Shown in pieces: positions 1 to 13,059 of a stretch of 64,000 nucleotides of DNA (positions within the stretch are counted from its first letter, which is position 1; every line of letters starts with the position of its first letter). Below the pieces are notes generated by a model. It saw only the letters and a program-made list of their open reading frames with translations, had not been told where the DNA came from and made no database searches. Location of the stretch: positions 15,300,444-15,364,443 of the forward strand of contig CAKAKS010000004.1 in NCBI GenBank assembly GCA_916700875.1, given 5' to 3'. The position numbers and the translations under genes are program-made. The DNA comes from Sebastes aleutianus. Its lineage: Eukaryota > Chordata > Actinopteri > Perciformes > Sebastidae.

Positions 1-1140
1 GTTTTTGAAAATAGAGAATGTCATGTTGTGAGGCTGCTTTCATTCCCTCTTGTATCACCGGCCTTAATCGAGTGACTTTTCTATTTTTTTCTAAGTTTTT
101 ATTGAGTTTTCGCAGCGATATAAACAGAACAGCACAACAACATCAACACAAAAATAACACAATAAGATACACAAACCAAATGAAAAGTTACAATGATTGG
201 TTGTCTGGAAATATTTCAGTATGCATATAAATATATTTTAGTTAGGCATTCATGTAGTTGGTGTCATGTCTCATATAAATGTTCCATTTTTCTTCTCTTT
301 GACTCTCAAAAGTTATTTAAACTTTTCCATAACAATATGTCTTGGACAATTTCCAGCTACTGTTCCAGTTTTGGAGTGTTTAAGCCAATGTCTGGGGACA
401 GCTGTCTTACTTGCTGCCAGTAAAAATGTAGTCCCAAGATACATCACAGAGCAGTATCTGGGATTTCATATCCCAAAATGTTTTTGTTGCATTAACAATT
501 TCCCAGTATAGTCTTATAGCCGAGTGGTCAGCCTCCATGAATTCCCTCCATACTAGTGAGTTTGTGGATGTACATTTGATACCATTATTCCTCTGTTATT
601 TGAATCTTTAATTCTGCTTCCCATTTTGCTTTTATCTAGACAGATGATTACCCCCAAAGCTTGGTAGAAAGCAGAGATGACCCTAGGCCCCTTCTGTGTG
701 TATGCATCCACAATCACCCCAATCACATTATTTGAAGTTTTATCTGGTTGCAACTTTTATCTTTTCGTGACCATACTTTGCCTTTAATGCTTGTAAACTC
801 ATACATTAGCCATTTTAGAAAACCGTACATTTTGCCGTTGTGCCTTTTTGTGCCCATTCTTCGAATATTGAATCGTACACCCCTGGCTTAAACTTTGAGT
901 CATATGCAAACCACCTCAGTGTGTGAGCCCCTCTTTTTGATTTGCATTTTTCTACTATAACATTCCATATTTCTAGTAGCGTAAATGCTACTATTGGATC
1001 CATAACATGTCCCAAAGCCCCTATCAAATATTAGTTTCCTACCCTGGGTCTGGTAACCCTGTATGTGCCTTTCCATTTCTTTCCTTCGAGACTTATAATC
1101 AGGTCTACACCAGGTCTGAGTTGAACTGTGTAAAAATATC
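1..1140 (-). mobile_element. Degenerate L1-clade LINE fragment (ORF2 C-terminal part)
   Basis: The minus strand carries broken reading frames that together resemble the C-terminal third of an L1-type ORF2 from a fish non-LTR retrotransposon. Around 815-1027 it encodes a segment with DSKFKPGVYDSIFEEWA, the kind of sequence seen in the region after the reverse transcriptase. Further along (about 250-760) are remnants of the tryptophan-rich tail. Several in-frame stops and frame changes make it non-functional. The element continues beyond the left edge of the window, so its 3' end is not seen. Recognition is by eye; the clade is likely but not proven. Confidence 0.55.
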
Positions 1141-1149
1141 ATCCCGTTC

Positions 1150-1600
1150 GTATGAAAAGGCGTGTGAATGACACAATAATGCGAAAGGCAAAAGCATGCA
1201 TTAAGAATGCTGTTCTTGCCTTAGGCGTGTCATTTGTACGCCAGTCTGTACTGACTGCATTGTAAATGCATCCACATAAATATGCTACGCTCAGAGCTAG
1301 TGATGTAGAATAAAAAGTGAAAAAGACTGCTTATGGCGGGCAGGAGGGGAGATGGATGGGTCCAACAAACACAGGACTTTCAAATAGGAGGCCCTTTGTG
1401 TTTTTGTGTGACATTTGTGACGTGTTTTCAGTTATGTTTGTGATGTGTTTTCCATACTTATGTTACGTTGTTTCCATACATATTTTACTTAGTTTACGTA
1501 CTTATTTTAAGACCAACCATGACGTTTCTCCTAAACCCAACTAAGTGGGGTTTTTTTTGCGTAAACCTAAGTGAGTGGTTTTGAACAGAGCATTTTTCTA
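1150..1600. repeat. Interspersed repeat, copy A (no internal insertion)
   Basis: This block matches 6425-6975 over most of its length: both contain GAATGACACAATAATG, CTCAGAGCTAGTGA, TAGAATAAAAAGTGA and GGGTCCAACAAAC, in the same order and orientation, and both end in CCTAAACC-rich sequence. No coding capacity is seen. It is a non-autonomous element of unknown superfamily; the termini are not clear. Confidence 0.65.
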
Positions 1601-3799
1601 AGGAATAATTTGGCTACTAATATGTATATTATCTTTTATGCTGAGAGTTAGATAAGAAGATTTATACAACTCTCATATCTGTCTGTTAGCTTAGCTGAAT
1701 TTTAGCTTTGCTGAAGGTTAGCTTAGCTGAAGCAAATGGATTGAAAACGGGGAAACAGCTAGCCTCGTTCGGTCCAAAAGCAGGACAGACATGTTTTTTT
1801 CTTTGACAGACCTTTTATTGGTATTTAATTGGAAAAGAAATCAGCACACTACTTGCAGTACAATCACGCTATCTACCAGGATACAGAAGTCCATCATACT
1901 CGCAGGCATTTCCATTCTGTCCACTGATGAATAGGAGATGGTGCCTGTAATTACAGGGTGCTTTGCTGAGTGTGATTGCAGCGCACCGAGGGACAGCGAG
2001 AGCAAGGTTCAGGCTTCTTGATATTTCCCAGAGAAATAAATATAACCAAGAGGTGTGCTCGGCCTCCTGCGGATCACAAAGCCGAGGTGCCCTCTGTGTA
2101 GCCACCTTTGGCTCCAGAGAGTCAAGGAAATGATTTAGTGATCTAAGAAGGCTCTGGGGGGCTTGAAAGGAAGTGACAATCATGGAGTAATTAAAGGGTA
2201 GAGCTTCTTTAATCCACGCCGTCGGTAACCTCTGTATGACAAAATGTTTGGAGAATTGAGCAGATTGGTTTGGAGCCGTCTCAGCCGAGAGGTCTTTCTC
2301 TCAACCCCGAAGAGGTTCAATAGGTGAGAAAAGGTTTCTCCTCTGAACCAGCTAGGTGGAGCACACACTGTACATGTGGAGCACGACATGTCCTGCGCTC
2401 AAAGGAAGACTTCCTGCTCCGAGAGCTACGTTATTCTCTCAACTCAAATGAAGCTAATGGTCGTTCCTTCTCATCATCGAAATGACTCTCCTGTTAGCGC
2501 CGTGCCTCCTTTGATAATACAGGTTGGCGCGTACCAGAATCTCCATTTTCTAACAAAGCACAAGTGGATTTCATATCCTCCTCTTGACAGCAATAGTGGA
2601 AACATCAAATATTGAACTTGATAATTTGATGTTTGAATTGCATGGACTTCTAGATGGAGATAGAAGACAAGCTCTCATCCTACCTCTTCACATGCGTAAT
2701 TTAAATCAGTGGTGGCCATTCTCTAACTCTCAATCTGCAATCAAGGCGGAGGGTTGTGAAATATTTTCAGCTCAAATCTGTCCATTTGAATATGAATAAT
2801 ACACAAGGTAGAGTGCATTATGATAATAGCCTTCAATTACACAAGATATCTGCATATCTATCCTTCACTTCTTGAATGCCGTGGAGGGGAGTATTAGACT
2901 TCTGAGGACACTCTGTACATGAGAGCAGCATGAATGTTGGATCGTCATTTCTCTCCTGCCTCTCAGCCGCTTGCTTAGTATCAGCATTCACAGTGAGCCC
3001 GCTTCAATCAATATCAATTAATTATCACGGCTACTCCAAAATGATAAATGCTTTTTATCTATCACTTCACAAATCAATGGCTTCAATGTTACCATGCTAA
3101 CATTTCCCTCATCATCCGGAGCTAAATCAATGGAAAAGTCGCAGTGGACAATTTACATTGAAGATGTATGATGAAGGGGAATCAATATTATTAGCGGTGA
3201 GAGTGAAGGGGAGTGTGATATCTGTGCACGAGGAATTTTAAAAAGAGGCTTTAACATCAACGACTCTCAAATTGTGTCGCAGTAGATCAAAAACAGAGTG
3301 ACCCGCATTGATTATAACAAAGTCCTTGCATGTCTTGCGTGCCGCTGTATATCACGGCTACTGTAATTCTTAGACTGTGCTCAAGTGGAACATCTGACGG
3401 GATGTTAAGTCAGAGGTTAATCTTTACACACTGGCCGTGTTTTCCTGTCATGCAGCGGTTGTAGCTCACGCCGCAGACCTCTGTGACCATGTGACCAAGA
3501 ACCCAGTGACCTGCTGTGGATGGTGTCTGACCCCCGGGGTCAGGGTGTACGGGGCGAGTGTGACAGGCGACGCCTCTCCTTGACGCTATACCGCTGACCT
3601 TTGACATTTTGTTTGAAAGCTTGGCTTTCAGAGTAGCTGCATAAATCTTTATGCTAACGGTCGTTCGTACATACAGTTTGTGCTTTGCAGGGATTTTAAA
3701 ATGAGGGCGTATTGTCTGTTACTTGAATTATTCAAACACCATTGACCTTATTGTCCACTGCAAGAAAAAAAAAAGCTAAATATATTTAAAATGTCACCC
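1601..3799. other. Gene-free stretch, unique-looking DNA
   Basis: No exon with splice sites or long reading frame was recognised. A short imperfect repeat of GCTTAGCTGAA units lies near 1687-1735. The rest looks single-copy within the window, with mixed base composition and no obvious transposon ends. Confidence 0.4.
2930..3115. other. Candidate conserved non-coding element
   Basis: A single-copy block of balanced composition with homeodomain-type cores (ATCAATTAATTATC near 3013-3027) and no reading frame. It resembles vertebrate conserved non-coding DNA in texture only; conservation cannot be measured from one sequence. Confidence 0.2.
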
Positions 3800-3804
3800 C
3801 CATA

Positions 3805-3990
3805 ACCTGGAAAAGTACTCAGATTACATAAGTAAAAGTATTAATACAACAATGTAGAAATGCTCCCAAGTAAACGTTCCGCATTCAAAGATAAAAGTAC
3901 AGAAGTATTATCAGCAAAATGTACTTAAAGTAATAATATCTAAGATTTTCATGTACATAAATGTTAAGTCACTATCTATCGCCAAATGAG
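3805..3990. repeat. AGTAAAAGTACT-type interspersed repeat
   Basis: Contains GTACTCAGATTACATAAGTAAAAGT and AAAGTACAGAAGTATTATCAGC followed by AATGTACTTAAAG. The same signature occurs at 25436-25610 and in the flanks at 6085-6424 and 7070-7180, and it is a very common repeat of teleost genomes. Non-coding. Confidence 0.7.
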
Positions 3991-4222
3991 GTAACACAAT
4001 GATGATTGAGCCTGTAGCCCACTGATGAAAGCCCTTGCATTTGCAGAATGACAAACTGGGTATCTATGGTGATATTCCCAGGAAAAAATCACAAGTGACC
4101 CACAGTTTTGTGTGATATGTTTATCTTTTTGGGCCTAAAACTGTTTTTTAAATGACAAGCCAAAAATGTTGGAACACAACTGGTTCAATCTGTAGCAAAA
4201 CACTGTATTTTATAAGATTATT

Positions 4223-4547
4223 TTAAAGGAACAGTGTGTAACGTTTAATGTTATCTATTAGCAACAATGGAATATAATATTGATCAGTATGTTTTCTTTA
4301 CTGTATAATCACCTGATAATAAGAATCATTGTTTTCGTTACCTTAGAATGAGCCGCTTTTATCTACATAGGGAGTAGACCCTCTTCCCGGAGCCGGACGC
4401 CATGTTTCTACAGTAGTCAAGAACAGACAAACCAAACATCGCCACCGTAGTTCTCCTACACATTTGGCACACAGGAGAAGTATCAGTTGGTTGCAATCTG
4501 CAACATCACCGCTATATGCCGCCAGATCCTACACACTGCACCTTTAA
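4223..4547 (-). mobile_element. MITE with TTAAAGG...CCTTTAA ends (family 1, full length)
   Basis: About 325 bp bounded by TTAAAGGAACAGTGTGTA at the left and TACACACTGCACCTTTAA at the right, a terminal inverted repeat. The interior (CATGTTTCTACAGTAG, CCACCGTAGTTCTCC) is the reverse complement of the interior of 21644-22199. Non-coding, non-autonomous. Confidence 0.75.
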
Positions 4548-6084
4548 GTATTTGTGTAAAGAATGAAGTGGCAGACAGTTTAAACACAAATATAGCACAG
4601 GTATCTCAAAATTAGTACAGTACTTATGTAAATGTCCCTAGTTACTGTAAAATAAAAGGCTAAATTAGAGTTTCATGCAGAACAAAGAAGAATAAGACGC
4701 ATATATACATCAGGCATCATGGTATAGACATGCAAAAGGTGAGGAGTGTTTACTATAATTACCCCCCCTACTGTATTCTTACCTCCTACTTTAGGATCAT
4801 AAGCAATGGAGAGAGCTTTATCTTTACATTATATATGTCATTATGCCTGAGGTGGTCAAAAGATTTTCTTTTTGCTTTTAATGTCAAGAACACCGTTGTT
4901 TCTACATTTTCTCCACAGAACGCGTTTAGGCCTCTATGCGTATTTGCTTAATTTGGACAGAATAGATTGTTCACAATGGTCTAATTGCCATGATTATACA
5001 TGTTTCTATGGAAACCCACGAGTCCAGGTTTGATTCATTAGGTTTTACCTCCCAGGCAGTTGTAATTGTTGTGATGCGAGATAAGAAATGGCTGTTGGCA
5101 TTTTCAACTACCCCGCAATTGGCTTTTAACAGCTCCATCGCAGTTTCCCGTTGTGTCGGCCACAGCCTTGTTCAGTATCCACTGTAACACCCACGCACCT
5201 GTCCGGGAACCAGTGGAGGAGTATTCCAGCAGTAGGGAGGATGTAAACTTTACTGGATGTAATGTATCCTTCATTTCAAAACAGCTCAATTCTGAGAATA
5301 TATCACTAATCTAATAATAAGTAAAAATATATATGTTTACCTTTCTACAAATTGTAAATAACAGCATTATAAATTCTATAAACATCATTTGATAGAAGCT
5401 TTTATGTACATAGAAAGATATCCCTTTTTTAGTTTTGATGCCTGTGTCACCAAGCCTTAATATCTTCTGAAGTAATTAAACCATAATAGAGCGAGCTATG
5501 TTTCCAATTACAGCAGTTTTCATTGAAATAGCAAAAAGTCACTTAAATGGTCAAATTGAAAATATATCTCACATTCTACACAATAATTGCTCGTGTTCCT
5601 CAACTTTCTGTGAAAGTAATCGCACCATGTGACTCCCAGGCGAGGAGCAGTTTCCTGCACCGGACTTTGTGTCCAATGATTCTTGTGTCCACAGAGGACG
5701 GGACTCAGATCCACACATCTAAAGGCAACAGGTCTCAATCAGTCACGGTGGCTGGAGTCTGGACCTCCTGGACACATTCCCTCGCTATTACACAGCTATT
5801 GATCGTTTAATTACACAATATGGGTCAAATTTCCCATGATAGATGACACTGTAAAAAAAAGAGAGATTGGAAAGGAGTGAGAAAGTTGGAGAAACCATGT
5901 ACAGTATAATAACGTGTGACCATACAGGTTACTGATTTATCCGCACATGCTGGCAGATGAGTATTCATTTTAATGTTGCATTAAATTAGTGAAATTAACC
6001 ATATGTCAGAATATTTTGAGCTTGGCAACTTGTCAAATTTAAGGATGATTTAGCATCATTTTTAATCTAATACACAAGTGACCA
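4548..6084. other. Gene-free stretch
   Basis: No gene, RNA or clear repeat was recognised. AT-rich with several short A/T runs; 5040-5300 and 5620-5800 are more GC-balanced but have no exon-like signals. Confidence 0.35.
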
Positions 6085-6424
6085 GTGGTGGAATGTAAAG
6101 TACTTTAACTCAAGGTCTGTGCTTCAGTACATTTTTTAGGTACTTGACTTGAGTATTTCCATTTTCTGCTTTTTCATTCTTCTACTCCATTTCCAGGAGA
6201 AATAATGTATTTTTTACTCCACTGCATTTTTGTGACAAATTTTACATACAAAATATATGATTGGCGTATTAAATATGATGAATTGCTATAGTTTAAACTA
6301 GCGAGTTGCACATGAATTAGTTAAGATTGGCTCCACCTCCACCAGCTACAACATTAAAAAGTAGCATTAAAACATCAATAATTATGATGCAATAATATAA
6401 TAGACATATATTCAGCCTGTTTGC

Positions 6425-7058
6425 CCGAAAAGCGTATGAATGACACAATAATGTGCAAGGCATTTAACGTGCAATATGAACTCCGATCTTGCTTTTGGCG
6501 TGTCCTTTGTACGGCATGTAGTCTGTACTGACTGCAATGCAAACGCTCTGCGTAAATATGCTGCGCTCAGAGCTAGTGACGTAGAATAAAAAGTGAGAAA
6601 GGCTGCTTATGGTGAGCAGGAGGGAAGAAGAAGAAACCTTTATTTGTCATAGTACATACAGGTACATACATGAAATTTGACCTCTGCATTTAACCCATCC
6701 TAAGTATTTTTAGGAGCAGTGGGCGGATGGGTCCAACAAACGCAGGACTTTCAACCAGGAGAACGGTGTTTTGTTTTGTCAGTTATGTTAGTGGCGTTTG
6801 TCACGTGTTTTTTAGTGACCTTTGTGGAGTGTTTTCCGTATTTTATTTAGTTTACATACTTATTTTAAGCCCAACCATGATGTTTTTCCTAAACCTAAGT
6901 GAGTGGTTTTGTTGCCTAAACCTAACTGCGGATGTTACCGTATATTTGTTATGTGGCGTAAAAATGACACACTAAAATACAAAAATGCGTCCTCATGAAA
7001 TGTGTAATGTTCTTGTAATATCCTGCTATGTATACGCCTTCCTGTGAGATTGGATTGA
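6425..7058. repeat. Interspersed repeat, copy B (inserted in an older repeat)
   Basis: Matches copy A at 1150-1600 in order and orientation but has about 98 extra bases at 6625-6722. It lies inside the repeat that starts at 6085, so it inserted after that one. No coding capacity. Confidence 0.6.
6625..6722 (+). mobile_element. Short retroelement-like insertion within copy B
   Basis: The segment AACCTTTATTTGTCATAGTA ... GACCTCTGCATTTAACCC ... GAGCAGTGGGC is absent at the matching point of copy A, where GCAGGAGGGGAG runs straight into ATGGATGGGTCC. The segment resembles a widespread teleost LINE/SINE 3' tail. Which family is not certain. Confidence 0.55.
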
Positions 7059-7180
7059 TATATTATAATATTCTGAAAGTGGTCATTGCGCATGATGAGT
7101 ACTTTTGATACTTAAAGTACATTTAGCTTACAATACGTATAAGTATTATTAAGTAACATTTGTAAGTGTAAACTTTTGTT

Positions 7181-10100
7181 TAAAAAAAATTATAAAATAC
7201 ACGCATCATTGAGACACACACGTACACACACGCACACACTGTGCAGCATGCGTCATGTTATGACTTTCAAAGTTAATAGTTGCCTCAAGTCAACATTGAT
7301 GTGACAACTGAACGTAACCGAGTGTAATATCGCTCTGCAATTCATGGAAAGCTTGTTATATAAACTCCTCTCTGTTATCAGAACGTGCTCCAAATCCCTC
7401 ATCTGGCGAAAAGCTTTCGGGCAACACAGACTCGCGGTTACTCGTCACAGTGTGCTACCTGTGAAGTAAAGGTGACTGAATAGTGAAATCTCAGCCGTGT
7501 TATTTATGTGCTCTGTCTCTCCCTGTCGCTCTGTCTCCCTCAGCTGTGCTATTTTCTGCTCTCCCTCTGCAGCACAGCCCTCGCTCAGGCAGGCTCGGGC
7601 TCCCAGCTCTAATTCTGCAGCACTCGCCGACGTCCTTCAATTGACCTTGGCGCACCACGATGCCCTCTGCCGCCATGCTGCTATAGCCTCGCTGTGCCCC
7701 CTGTGGTTCGCAAACGCATCATTACAGACACACAATCACACATATTGCCATCCTGCTAATCAATACTGCATTCGGGGCTCCGATCACGTGGAGGGGGCCT
7801 CTGGGAAAAATCATTGGATTCGCAGCGCTGTGACTGGTCGCACATGTACGCTTGTGTGTGTGCTTACATCTGCTTGTGTGTGTTTTCAGTAATGAGTAGG
7901 GTGCAAAGGCTAATAGCGTTATTTCAATGATGACCTGTTGGTCGCTGCACAGGGTTGAGTTTGTGTACGTGGGTGTGTTGGATCATATATGTGTGTTTAC
8001 ATTATGTAGGCTCCTGCCCCTCCTCTATAGAGGTTACACTTGTATCATCTAGTCCTCCCCCTCCACCTCGCTGCCCTGCTGCAGAACAGGGGCACTTAAC
8101 AACCGTGTGTATGTTTCTACCTACCTTAACTGTAGAAACAGAAAACCAGCTTTTTTTTTCTGACTGTGACTCAAAAAGTTGGGCAGCTGCTCGCAACATT
8201 GCATTGTGGTTATTTCTGTCTTCGTAAGAATTAACCCCTGCTCATACTTGTCAAGTATGTGCCTTTGTACTGGCAATTAAAATAGGCAGAATCTGTATTT
8301 TAAAGGTTGCCAGTGCATCAAAATCTGCAAAAAAAAAAAGCTGTTTGTTTGATTGCAGAAAGTAACTTCAAGTGCCCCTGTTATGCAGAGCATAAAAATG
8401 CTGGTGATTAATATAAGATTAGGCGAGTCTGCATTTTAACAGTGCCCATTCTAGACCTGCATCTGTATAAAAGGCTGACCAGCGAGATAGAAGAGCGAGT
8501 GCGTGGCATTCGGCTCTATCTCCACCGCTCCATTCCACTCATCTGTCCCCAGGGCCAGAGTCGGAGCGGCGGGGATCAAAAGTAAAATCAGAGCAGAGAG
8601 CTGTATCCAATCGTGTCAGTCGGAGAGGTCTCTCCCCTCTACTGTAGTCTGGCAACGTCCAGGGCTGAGGGCACTGATCTCTATCAACGAGGATAAATTC
8701 AGTCAAGCCTCTAAAATGTGTGGCGGTGGACCTCAAGTGATTTAAATCATTAAAATGAGGCCAGCTGCATCATGCAGTCGGAGCACGCGGCGGGGGCACC
8801 CGGCAGCCGGGTACAGAGAGAAGAGTGCCATCATCTGGCCCCGGCTGATACATCCATCCCACTGCAGAGTGCAACAGCACATCAGTGGAGCCTTTAGTGG
8901 AGGAATTTGAATGTGTATTTGGATATGATAACAAGTGTTTGGTCCAGTGTGACATTGTTGGCAACTTCTGAGACGCATCTAAAAGGAACAATCTGTACCT
9001 TTAAGTAGAAGTAGTCTACATGCATAATGGATGTGTACAGTGTTGTAGGAGAAAGAATATACCAGTGTTTTGCTTTCTGGTGTGAGGCCCATTCTAGATA
9101 ATCTGTGTAATAGCGCGATTATCAGCACAGATTGAGTGCAGAACTTGTGTGTTCAGGAGAAAAGGCGCACTAGCCTGACAGCATCTTAAGGAGGAACCAG
9201 CAGCTTTTACCAGAGACAGACAACAATCACACATCAACCGTTCCATTTGGCAAATAATAGAGCAGCGCCTCCTGCAATCATTATATGGGCCTGCGAGAGG
9301 GAGAGTGTGTGTGTGCATTTGTATAATTGTAGGGTTACGGGCATATGTTTGTGTTCATTCTGCTCATAGTAAAAAAGATTGTGAGGTGTTGATTTACCTT
9401 TCAGCGTGTAATTGAAAAAGAAAATCGCTACAAGTCACTCGCGCCGGCGGTCTCGGAGAAAAAAAGTGCTTTCTGGGAGTGAAATGAACCGACTTGCATT
9501 AGTGCTCGACTCAGCTTTCTCTGGCTTTTGTGCTGGCAGTCGACAAATGTCTACGCCGTACAGCTCAAACTTTAACCGTTTTATGAAACGTAAAATGATT
9601 TTAGCACTCTTACTTGCATTTTCTCTTTGTCTCACACTGTAAGAAACATCAATGTAAGCAAAGCACAGTATGTTCCAATGCAGAGAAACGCTTCAAAACA
9701 CTGCTCCTCAAACATCCTTGGGCTTCATGAAACATCTGATTGTCCTGAGCAAAACAAACAGGTGGAATTATCTGTGACACGTACCAGACAGCAAAAACAC
9801 ACAGGAGCATCTCAAGTCAATCAGCAATCACGCCTGTCCCAAGCATAAACACACCTATTACACACGCCAAGCGGTGTCAGTGTAAACAATGCAGAACAAT
9901 ACGCTCTGCATTTTCTAGCTGCAGCGGCTCCTCTGATTGGCCGGATCGATCGTCGGAGGCATTTGATGTTATAGGAGGAGAGGCGAGGCATATTGATGGG
10001 AGGATAATCAGAGTCAAGCCGGCTTGGTCCTCTTCAATAATTCAAAGGAAGGATTTGGGGTGAGATTCCCTCAGATCGGAGGTGTGATGTACATTTCATA

Positions 10101-11024
10101 GCCTGAGAGTTTGGGGAGCTGCACGGGAGCGGGGAGGGTGTGTGTGTGAGAGTGGGATGGGGATGGGGGTGGAGGAGGGGGCTCAAACACGTGGGCTCAA
10201 ACATGAGACATCTTTTGAACCAATCGCACCAACAGTGATTCTCTCCATCTTCTACAACTATGAAAACTATAGTGAAAAAAAATTGTATGTTGCATGCATG
10301 TGCTCGCGTCTGTGTGCTCGTGTTCACGCACTTAATGCCCATATTTCCCACTTTGGAGGCTTTTTGCAACATTCCCGAGGCAGAATGTATAGCAAACTGT
10401 GTTTACATCACCCAGAGGACCTTACACTGCAATCCAAGCATTGATTTTCCTCTAACACCTTCAGCTCTGTACGTGTGACTAAGCCAGTTTTACCGGCCGT
10501 GACATTGCTGTGAAAAACAGAACAAGCATAAACATTTTACCTCCTTTTTTTCTTTCTCTGTCTTCTCTGTAAGCATTAAATTCAGGATCAACGCACCGCC
10601 TTTTGAACCCGAATTAGATTGTTGTTGAACATCAGTTTGCATCAGATCAGAGAGCACGTCGTGTCAAATGAACTTTGATTACGAGGATGCGGAGTTTAGC
10701 TGGTTTAGTTAGAACGAAGCTTTGATCAAATCATAACTCTGACCTGTCTACGTGTGTGTTTTAGTTGATCTGTTAAAAAACTTTTCTTACCTTTTAAAGG
10801 ATGAGTTTCTAAACAATTGCAAATGTCACAGAATTTATTCTCACATGTATTAAAATATCATCAGTAAATTCATACTGTAGAATAGATAGCTCTTTACCTG
10901 GCTATTCTCTGGACAATAATACTCTACATCACCACGGTGCTGTTACATGAATAAATGAATGACGTTTTTATTATTTTTTGTCATGCATACAACTATACCC
11001 AGCCCACATCTTACAAGACACTAA
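7181..11024. other. Gene-free stretch with several CNE-like blocks
   Basis: No coding exon was recognised. Short purine or pyrimidine runs and AC-rich patches occur near 7215-7245. 8390-8760 and 9895-10075 have the look of single-copy regulatory DNA. Open frames here (for example 7497-7892) lack codon structure or family similarity and are taken as chance. Confidence 0.4.
9895..10075. other. Candidate conserved non-coding element
   Basis: GC-balanced, single-copy block with a CCAAT-box complement (TGATTGGCC near 9934) and GATCGATCG. No transcript or reading frame is evident. The call rests on texture alone. Confidence 0.2.
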
Positions 11025-11416
11025 GGCTGTGTATTGGCAAGAATCTGGCAATACAATATGTATCATGACACAGGAAATACGATTAAATATATTGCAATAT
11101 ATTGCAATTTTTAAAATCAAATTTTAGGAAAACTGTTGAAAAAGAACACACCACCATATGAATAAAATCTGAGTAAAAAAAATATATTTTTTTTTAAATA
11201 AAAATGACAAAAAGTTGGCTTTTTGTATGCAATCAGAACAATGGGATCTGCATTTGCATTTATCACAGTAACATCCAACATCATATCACTACTTTGAGAG
11301 GACACATACACTGAGAGGGCGCATCTCTTAGCAAATGAAATAAAATATTGAGTTACAGTACAACAAAATGTAATATCACGATACTCAATATTTTTTGATA
11401 TTTTCTTACACCCCTA
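11025..11416. mobile_element. MITE-like element with GTGTATTGGCAAGAATCTGG end
   Basis: Begins GTGTATTGGCAAGAATCTGG, then AATACAATATGTATCATGACAC, and ends CACGATACTCAATATTTTTTGATATTTTCTTACACCCCTA. The two ends are an imperfect inverted repeat (ATACAATATGTATC against GATACTCAATATT). The left end recurs at 40996-41040 and 41951-41980, the right end at 42735-42800, all in abhd10 intron 2. Confidence 0.6.
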
Positions 11417-12658
11417 CAAAACCCCAATGAAAACAAGCCAAATCCAGAATGCTGCAAAAAAGAGTTTAAAAATAAAGAAAACCAATTTAAATATAAAAAC
11501 AAAATCTGAATTTTAAACCTTCATGTCTACAGCAAAATTCATAAATCACTAATAAAGCTTGTACTGTATATATAATAATGGGGAAATTAGAATTAATACC
11601 AATTAAATTGTCCAATTTACATTATTCTCCAGCCTTTTGAGACAACTTTGGCAATCTTAAATGCATTAGAATTAAACAGCCATAACAATTTTGCATTATT
11701 TTCAGAGTGTCAACTCTAATTTATGGATGTTCGCTCTTTTTATTTTTCTAGAATTGTTTTATTAGCTGCCTTAATTTCCTCTATGCCAAGTAGTAAATGT
11801 GATTTAGTTAATTTAAACAATACTAACTAGCTTATAACATATTATCCATTACATTATAAGCAAGGTAAATGGCAAACACATTTAGATTAACATGCTGTAC
11901 ATACTGCATATTGCTACACATCAATGTAAGACAATAACAGTACAACATTAAAACAAGACGTACAGTATATTTACCCAGCAGACGTTGTGTGAATTAATTT
12001 GTACAGTATACAAGGAGAGGATTGTGGGAGTTGTGTGAAAAATACCAGCCAAGAATCTCTGTAAAGAACAGACATGATTTATGGAGAATAGTTTTTGGGG
12101 AGCTTGGTAGCACCCGTGTGTAAAGTTGTGAACCACCCTCTACTGAGATTCTTGAAAACATTTGGCCTGTGACCATTATTATGGTGAAAATATCACAGTT
12201 TCACAGTTATCTTTTGAAAGCCAAGCTCAAGGTGCTTTCTGTGGTGAGGACCTGCAGCAGCTTTAGTGTCTTCATATTTCATGCCGCCCTGACCTGTGCT
12301 GTGGATCTATGTGGCGCTAGTCATACGTGCCTGGAATCTGACTGCGGCGCTGCTTCTGCAGCCACGGCGAAAGGTCACACAGGGGGCTTTCCTTCACAAC
12401 GCCTTGTTTTCTCCACGGCACTTATCTCCTAATCACTGCAATTACTATGGCAACACTTGTTTGTTTGTTTGCTGGAATGGTGCATTAGTGTGTTTGTATC
12501 CCGCTGACCGGTGCAGACGTGTCGGGCGGGCGTCTGGGGAGGGACACTGCGGTTAGAGGCTTTGCTGACTGCAGATGTGGGGTTTAGATAGAGGAGGCGC
12601 CGCCATCATCACCTTAAACATCATCATCATCATCATCTTGATCATGTCTTTCTCTCTC

Positions 12659-12662
<4 letters not shown>
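11417..12662. other. Gene-free stretch
   Basis: AT-rich to about 12150, more balanced from 12200. No exon or repeat recognised apart from a short CAT-repeat at about 12617-12638. Confidence 0.35.

Positions 12663-12717
<55 letters not shown>
12663..12717. repeat. (TG)n microsatellite
   Basis: About 27 uninterrupted TG units, expected to be length-polymorphic. Confidence 0.95.
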
Positions 12718-12721
<4 letters not shown>

Positions 12722-13059
12722 GTCTCTTTCAAAGTGAAGCACCACTAGGGAATTACTGCATCAGGTCATCTGTCAGTCTCCACACTGCACCACACCCTAT
12801 ACACCAAAGATGTAAGTGTATTGAGCTGTATTGAGCCCTCACCGTGCAGCCCTCTTCTTTACCATCTTTAAATCTTCCTATACTATAATTTTTTGTCTCT
12901 CCTCTTGTCTATTTTTTTGATCTACACCGGAGCCTTGTGATATCTTGTTCTCCCGCCGCCGCCCTTGTCTCGCTCAGCCTCCGACAGCAGCCCCCAGTCC
13001 ATTTACCATTTGAGAAAAGGAGGTGAGCGTGTAGACAAACGTCCTCTCCCGTGCTCCCT

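Larger units (their letters stand above)
6085..7180. repeat. AGTAAAAGTACT-type repeat split by an insertion
   Basis: The left part (6085-6424) starts with CAGTGGTGGAATGTAAAGTAC and runs through TTTTTACTCCACTGCATTTT; the right part (about 7060-7180) carries ATTCTGAAAGTGG and GAGTACTTTTGATACTTAAAG, which is the other end of the same kind of repeat. The two halves are separated by repeat copy B. So this is one old element interrupted by a younger one. Confidence 0.6.

Noticed and set aside
511..545. tRNA-like A box (TAGCCGAGTGGTCAGC)
   Set aside because: No matching B box, acceptor stem or cloverleaf follows, and the sequence lies inside the LINE fragment.
7497..7892. 131-codon open frame on the plus strand
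   Set aside because: No family similarity, no splice-site support, Cys/Ser-rich composition typical of a chance frame in pyrimidine-rich DNA.
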